Positions 6,806 through 9,817 of a stretch of 9,817 nucleotides of DNA are shown here, piece after piece. The translations under genes were made by a program, and so were the position numbers. Numbering within the stretch: position 1 is the stretch's first letter; the number at the start of each line of letters is the position of its first letter. The stretch is from the NCBI GenBank assembly GCA_003645825.1, contig QNCQ01000052.1, positions 1 to 9,817 of the forward strand, given 5' to 3'. This DNA is from Fidelibacterota bacterium (GTDB lineage Bacteria > Fidelibacterota > UBA2242 > B5-G15). The notes beneath the pieces were generated by a model. That model made no database searches. It was not told the origin of the DNA and saw nothing but the letters and a program-made list of their open reading frames with translations.

Positions 6806-9129
6806 AAGATAAAGATATTTTTATTGACCCTGTTTGCAATATGAAGGTCACCCCTATGACATCTTCCGGAGTAGCTATTGTTAATGGTAAAAAATTTTAT
6901 TTCTGTTCAACCCATTGTTTACATACTTTTCAGAGAGACCCTGATAAGTTCATTCACCAGGAAACAAAGGATACCTTTCCATGCCCACATTGCAATCCTG
7001 AAACTTCTTCGAAAGAATTATCAAAGTCGAAAAATGTTAAAGAAATAAAAACCGGAATATATACATGCCCTATGCATCCAGATGTTTTAGAAGAAGGTCC
7101 GGGAATATGTCCCTACTGTGGAATGTCACTTGAGCCTAATATTGAGAAAGAGTTAGATAGTGAATCTTCTGGGGAATATATCGATATAAGAAAAAGAATG
7201 ATTGTTAGCTTAATCTTTACTGTTCCACTCCTTATTCTTGTAATGCTTGATATGTTTTTTAAAGTTACAATAATACCTGATAAAATATCACCCATTATAG
7301 AGTTATTACTTACTACTCCTGTTGTTCTCTTTGGCGGCTGGATTTTTTTCAAAAGAGGATATTATTCAATCATAAATAAAAGTCCTAACATGTATACTCT
7401 AATTTCTATTGGGACAGTTGTTGCTTTTCTATATAGTCTGATAGCCACAATGTTTCCCGGAATATTCCCGGAGTCTTTAAGAACAGATTCCGGAACGCTC
7501 CCCGTGTATTTTGAATCAGCAGCTTCCATCATTACACTAATATTAATCGGACAACTAATAGAAATAAAAGCAAGGAGTAAAACAGGTAATGCGATACGAG
7601 AATTAATAAAGTTATACCCTAAAAAGGCTCACGTAGTAATAGATGGGAAAGAAAAAGAAGTTGATCTTGAGGAGGTAAAAGAAAATGATACTTTAAAAGT
7701 ATATCCCGGTGAAAAAATACCTGTTGACGGTATTATTTTAGAGGGAAGTACTTCTATAGATGAATCCATGATTACAGGGGAACCTTTACCTGTGGCTAAA
7801 ACACCAGGAAATCAAGTAATCAGTGGTACAATTAATATTGATGGGAATATTCTGATCAGGGCTTTAAAAGTTGGCAAAAATACTGTACTATCGCAAATTA
7901 TAGAACTTGTGAATAAAGCTCAAAAAAGTCGGCCACCAATTCAAAAGCTTGCAGATAAAATTTCATATTACTTCGTTCCTATCGTGGCAATTGTTGCTAT
8001 AATCACTTTTTTCACCTGGCTTGTTTTTGGACCACGTCCCGCTCTTGCATATGCCATTGTGAGCTCTGTATCAGTTTTGATTATTGCTTGTCCCTGTGCT
8101 CTGGGTCTGGCAACTCCTATGTCAATAGTTGTCGGAGTTGGTAGAGGTACCAGATCAGGAATACTATTCAGAAACGTGGATATTATCGAGAAAGCTAAAG
8201 ATGTTGATATTCTAATTCTGGATAAAACAGGAACGATTACCACAGGGAAACCTTCTATAAAAGATATTATCCTGTATGATGATCTGAGTGAAAATGATTT
8301 GCTTAAGATAGCAGCGAGCCTTGAACAATATAGCGAACACCCGGTTGCTAAGGCGGTTATCGAATATGCAAAACAGAAGAATATACAAATAATAAAATGC
8401 ACAAATTTCAAGATAATCCCGGGAATAGGTATTGTGGGAGAAATTGAAGATAAGAAAATTGAAATTGGAAGCAACAGAATTTTAACTGATGAAGAGAAGA
8501 AGAGAGTCAATCATTATGAGTCTTCAATTTTTGTTAAAATAAATAAAAAATTATCGGGGGCGCTAATATTTGAAGATAGTCCCAGGAAAGAATCTATTGA
8601 AGCTATTGATAGACTGAAGAAAAAGGGGATAAAATTAATAATGGTCACTGGAGATAAGAAAGAGACAGCAGAAAAGCTTGCTACACAACTTGGAATTGAC
8701 AATTTTTATTCAGAAGTCTTACCTGAGGATAAACTGAACATCGTAAAGGAGTATCAAAATAGAGGATTTATTGTAGCAATGGCTGGTGATGGGATAAACG
8801 ATGCCCCCACCTTGATGCAAGCTGATATAGGTATAGCTATGGGTACCGGAACAGATATAGCAATTGAGAGCGCCGATATTATTCTGGTCAAAGGGGATTT
8901 ATCAGGTATAGAAAAAGCAATTAAGTTGAGCAAAGTTACGCTCAGAAATATAAAGCAAAATCTTTTTTGGGCATTCTTTTATAATACTCTGGGTATACCG
9001 ATAGCAGCTGGTTTTCTTTATCCGATTTTTGGAATTTTACTATCACCAATAATTGCCGCAGCTGCAATGACTTTTAGTGATGTCTCTGTTATTTTTAATG
9101 CGTTGAGAGTAAGTAAAGTTGAATTATAA
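6802..9129 (+). CDS. copA: Copper-type P1B ATPase with N-terminal YHS and heavy-metal-binding domains
   Basis: This 775-residue integral membrane pump most likely exports Cu(I) using ATP. The N-terminus lacks the usual HMA (GMxCxxC) domain. It instead has a YHS/TRASH-like domain (8-50, DPVCNM, with FCSTHC at 34-39), a CPHC pair (61-64), and a heavy-metal-binding domain (87-111: YTCPMHP, then CPYCGM). Eight membrane segments are seen, near 133-153, 165-184, 196-217, 237-255, 388-409, 414-437, 720-741 and 744-768. Ion-path motifs are CPC (430-432) in TM6, YN (727-728) in TM7 and M756-TFS in TM8. Catalytic motifs are TGEP (325-328), phosphorylation site DKTGT (474-478), SEHP (511-514), TGDK and GDGINDAP (662-669). 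CPC plus YN points to monovalent copper (P1B-1 class). One oddity is Asp at 760, where CopA proteins normally have the second Ser of MxxSS. AGAGGT sits just before the ATG, which overlaps the nifU stop. Confidence 0.94.
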   Translation: MKDKDIFIDPVCNMKVTPMTSSGVAIVNGKKFYFCSTHCLHTFQRDPDKFIHQETKDTFPCPHCNPETSSKELSKSKNVKEIKTGIYTCPMHPDVLEEGPGICPYCGMSLEPNIEKELDSESSGEYIDIRKRMIVSLIFTVPLLILVMLDMFFKVTIIPDKISPIIELLLTTPVVLFGGWIFFKRGYYSIINKSPNMYTLISIGTVVAFLYSLIATMFPGIFPESLRTDSGTLPVYFESAASIITLILIGQLIEIKARSKTGNAIRELIKLYPKKAHVVIDGKEKEVDLEEVKENDTLKVYPGEKIPVDGIILEGSTSIDESMITGEPLPVAKTPGNQVISGTINIDGNILIRALKVGKNTVLSQIIELVNKAQKSRPPIQKLADKISYYFVPIVAIVAIITFFTWLVFGPRPALAYAIVSSVSVLIIACPCALGLATPMSIVVGVGRGTRSGILFRNVDIIEKAKDVDILILDKTGTITTGKPSIKDIILYDDLSENDLLKIAASLEQYSEHPVAKAVIEYAKQKNIQIIKCTNFKIIPGIGIVGEIEDKKIEIGSNRILTDEEKKRVNHYESSIFVKINKKLSGALIFEDSPRKESIEAIDRLKKKGIKLIMVTGDKKETAEKLATQLGIDNFYSEVLPEDKLNIVKEYQNRGFIVAMAGDGINDAPTLMQADIGIAMGTGTDIAIESADIILVKGDLSGIEKAIKLSKVTLRNIKQNLFWAFFYNTLGIPIAAGFLYPIFGILLSPIIAAAAMTFSDVSVIFNALRVSKVEL

Positions 9130-9149
9130 GAAATAGAAAGGAATTAAAA

Positions 9150-9371
9150 ATGCATTGGTGGAATTTTGGATGTTCAGCAGGATGGTTAGGATATTTGATA
9201 TGGTTTCTTATCCTATTTCTAGTTGTGTTTTTCCTTCTTAGATTATTTGGAGTTTCATCCTGTCCGTTCACGTTAAACAAAGAATCTCCTCTTGATATTT
9301 TAAAGAGAAGATATGCTGGGGGTGAAATTACAAAGGAAGAATTTGAGAGAATGAAAAAGGATATAGAATGA
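9150..9371 (+). CDS. Small membrane-anchored SHOCT-domain protein
   Basis: This 73-residue protein starts with a short Trp-rich segment (MHWWNFGCSAGW). A strongly hydrophobic helix at about 12-34 follows, and the C-terminal SHOCT motif covers 47-73 (DILKRRYAGGEITKEEFERM then KKDIE). SHOCT is a short C-terminal domain of unknown biochemical role that is common on small membrane proteins and often found beside metal or redox genes. AGGA lies seven bases before the ATG, and the gap from the ATPase stop is 20 bp, so it is the last gene of the operon. Two cysteines (C8 and C38) flank the membrane helix and might contact metal, but no recognised metal motif is present. A role as a small partner of the ATPase is inference from position only. 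Family membership is confident; function is unknown. Confidence 0.85.
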   Translation: MHWWNFGCSAGWLGYLIWFLILFLVVFFLLRLFGVSSCPFTLNKESPLDILKRRYAGGEITKEEFERMKKDIE

Positions 9372-9726
9372 TTTAACCCGTTTCCGCAAGTAGCGATCTA
9401 TAGTAAGTAGCATGGCAATCTGCTCTACAAAAATAAGCATGAATTACCATGTTTGGTTGATTTCAATGAAATGAAAACAAACTATCTAAGTTCCGTAAGA
9501 ATGTTTTTTCATACTGCTACCACTGCCCGGGGACTTGCTTTGTCCTATATATACCGCTCTAGATGGTGTCAATAATATATTTTATAAAAATGTAAATTGA
9601 GATGGAAATTGCTATACCCTCACTAACGTAGAAAAAGAGAATGTTAGGTTAAAGAAGGTGGAAAAGTTTTGCAAAAGATTGAAACTATATTCTATTTGAG
9701 ATTTATCCGAAAGATTGCGTATATCA
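9372..9726. other. Non-coding stretch after the operon; no gene recognised
   Basis: About 355 bp without a supported gene. Stops are frequent in all frames and no good Shine-Dalgarno-start pair leads an open frame. No GC-rich hairpin with T-run follows the SHOCT gene, so the operon terminator is not evident. A weak hairpin, GGAC(N7)GTCC, lies at 9530-9544 but has no T-run. AAGTAGC is repeated at 9388-9394 and 9405-9411. Short open runs such as the 23-residue, charge-rich stretch at about 9628-9696 (NVEKENVRLKKVEKF and onward) could be relics of decayed genes, but I cannot assign them. Confidence 0.5.
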
Positions 9727-9817
9727 TTAGAATCTATCGTAGTTATAAGGGGGCTTCATATGGAAAAGTAATTTAAGTTCATAGGCTTTACCTCTAAGGA
9801 TAGGGATGGGTTCAATC
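9727..9817 (-). CDS. Possible C-terminal end of a small gene entering from beyond the right edge
   Basis: On the - strand, reading in from base 9817, a frame of 29 codons ends at TAA (9729-9727). It begins IEPIPILRGKAYELKLLF and ends HMKPPYNYDRF. The opening matches a pattern (I-x-P-x-P-x-L-x-G-K-x-A) that I recall at the start of small prokaryotic proteins, some of which sit next to toxin genes. If so, the start codon lies just outside the window and the protein would be very short, probably truncated. A competing + strand reading exists over the same bases (see findings), so this call is weak. Confidence 0.25.
   Translation of the reverse strand, partial: IEPIPILRGKAYELKLLFHMKPPYNYDRF

Noticed and set aside
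9628..9696. Charge-rich stretch NVEKENVRLKK as a relic of an IS3-type OrfA coiled coil
   Set aside because: Resemblance is limited to a generic Glu/Lys heptad. No terminal inverted repeats, target duplication or other transposase segment is visible.
9760..9771. Three-codon ORF (MEK) after an AAGGGGG as a leader or start-stop regulator
   Set aside because: Nothing downstream is visible to be regulated. It is kept only as part of the finding on the final 90 bp.
9795..9817. GGTTCAATC at the right edge as the T-arm of a tRNA
   Set aside because: The preceding 60 bases have no D-arm, no anticodon stem and no acceptor strand pattern, so it is a chance match as far as visible.

Overview
This is an AT-rich bacterial window whose gene content suggests an anaerobic or facultative bacterium. 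It carries a phosphoketolase, a minimal NifS/NifU-type Fe-S assembly set and a copper-exporting P-type ATPase. The sequence alone does not fix the phylum. Codon use favours AGA and ATA, ribosome-binding sites are purine-rich (AGGAGG, GGAGGT, GAGGT), and all complete genes look intact.

Layout. The left edge (1-588, + strand) is the C-terminal 195 codons of a larger protein that resembles the LPP20/FlgT/CsgG-like envelope proteins. It converges on rlmN (638-1696, - strand), the radical-SAM methylase of 23S rRNA A2503. Upstream of rlmN on the same strand is a complete phosphoketolase gene, xfp (1869-4238), with a strong Shine-Dalgarno and its own candidate promoter. Between xfp and the next operon lies about 590 bp (4239-4831) with no convincing intact gene. 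It holds what looks like the decayed remnant of a hydrophobic (transporter-like) gene plus back-to-back promoters.

The right half (4832-9371, + strand) is a tight five-gene operon. It encodes an IscR-like Rrf2 regulator, a cysteine desulfurase (NifS/IscS), a Fe-S scaffold (NifU/IscU), a Cu(I)-type P1B ATPase with an unusual N-terminal array of metal-binding modules, and a 73-residue membrane-anchored SHOCT protein. Successive genes overlap by ATGA or are separated by 7-20 bp, so co-transcription and translational coupling are very likely. Three cysteines in the regulator suggest that it senses an Fe-S cluster. Cu(I) damages exposed Fe-S clusters, so the operon reads as one cluster-sensing switch that controls both cluster synthesis and copper (or other soft-metal) removal. 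This pairing is the most interesting feature of the window. No CueR, CsoR or CopY-type copper regulator and no copper chaperone gene is present.

The last 446 bp contain no convincing complete gene. The final 90 bp could be the end of a small gene on the - strand entering from beyond the window, or alternatively the start of a + strand gene broken by a stop at codon 4. No tRNA, rRNA, CRISPR array, insertion sequence or phage gene was recognised.
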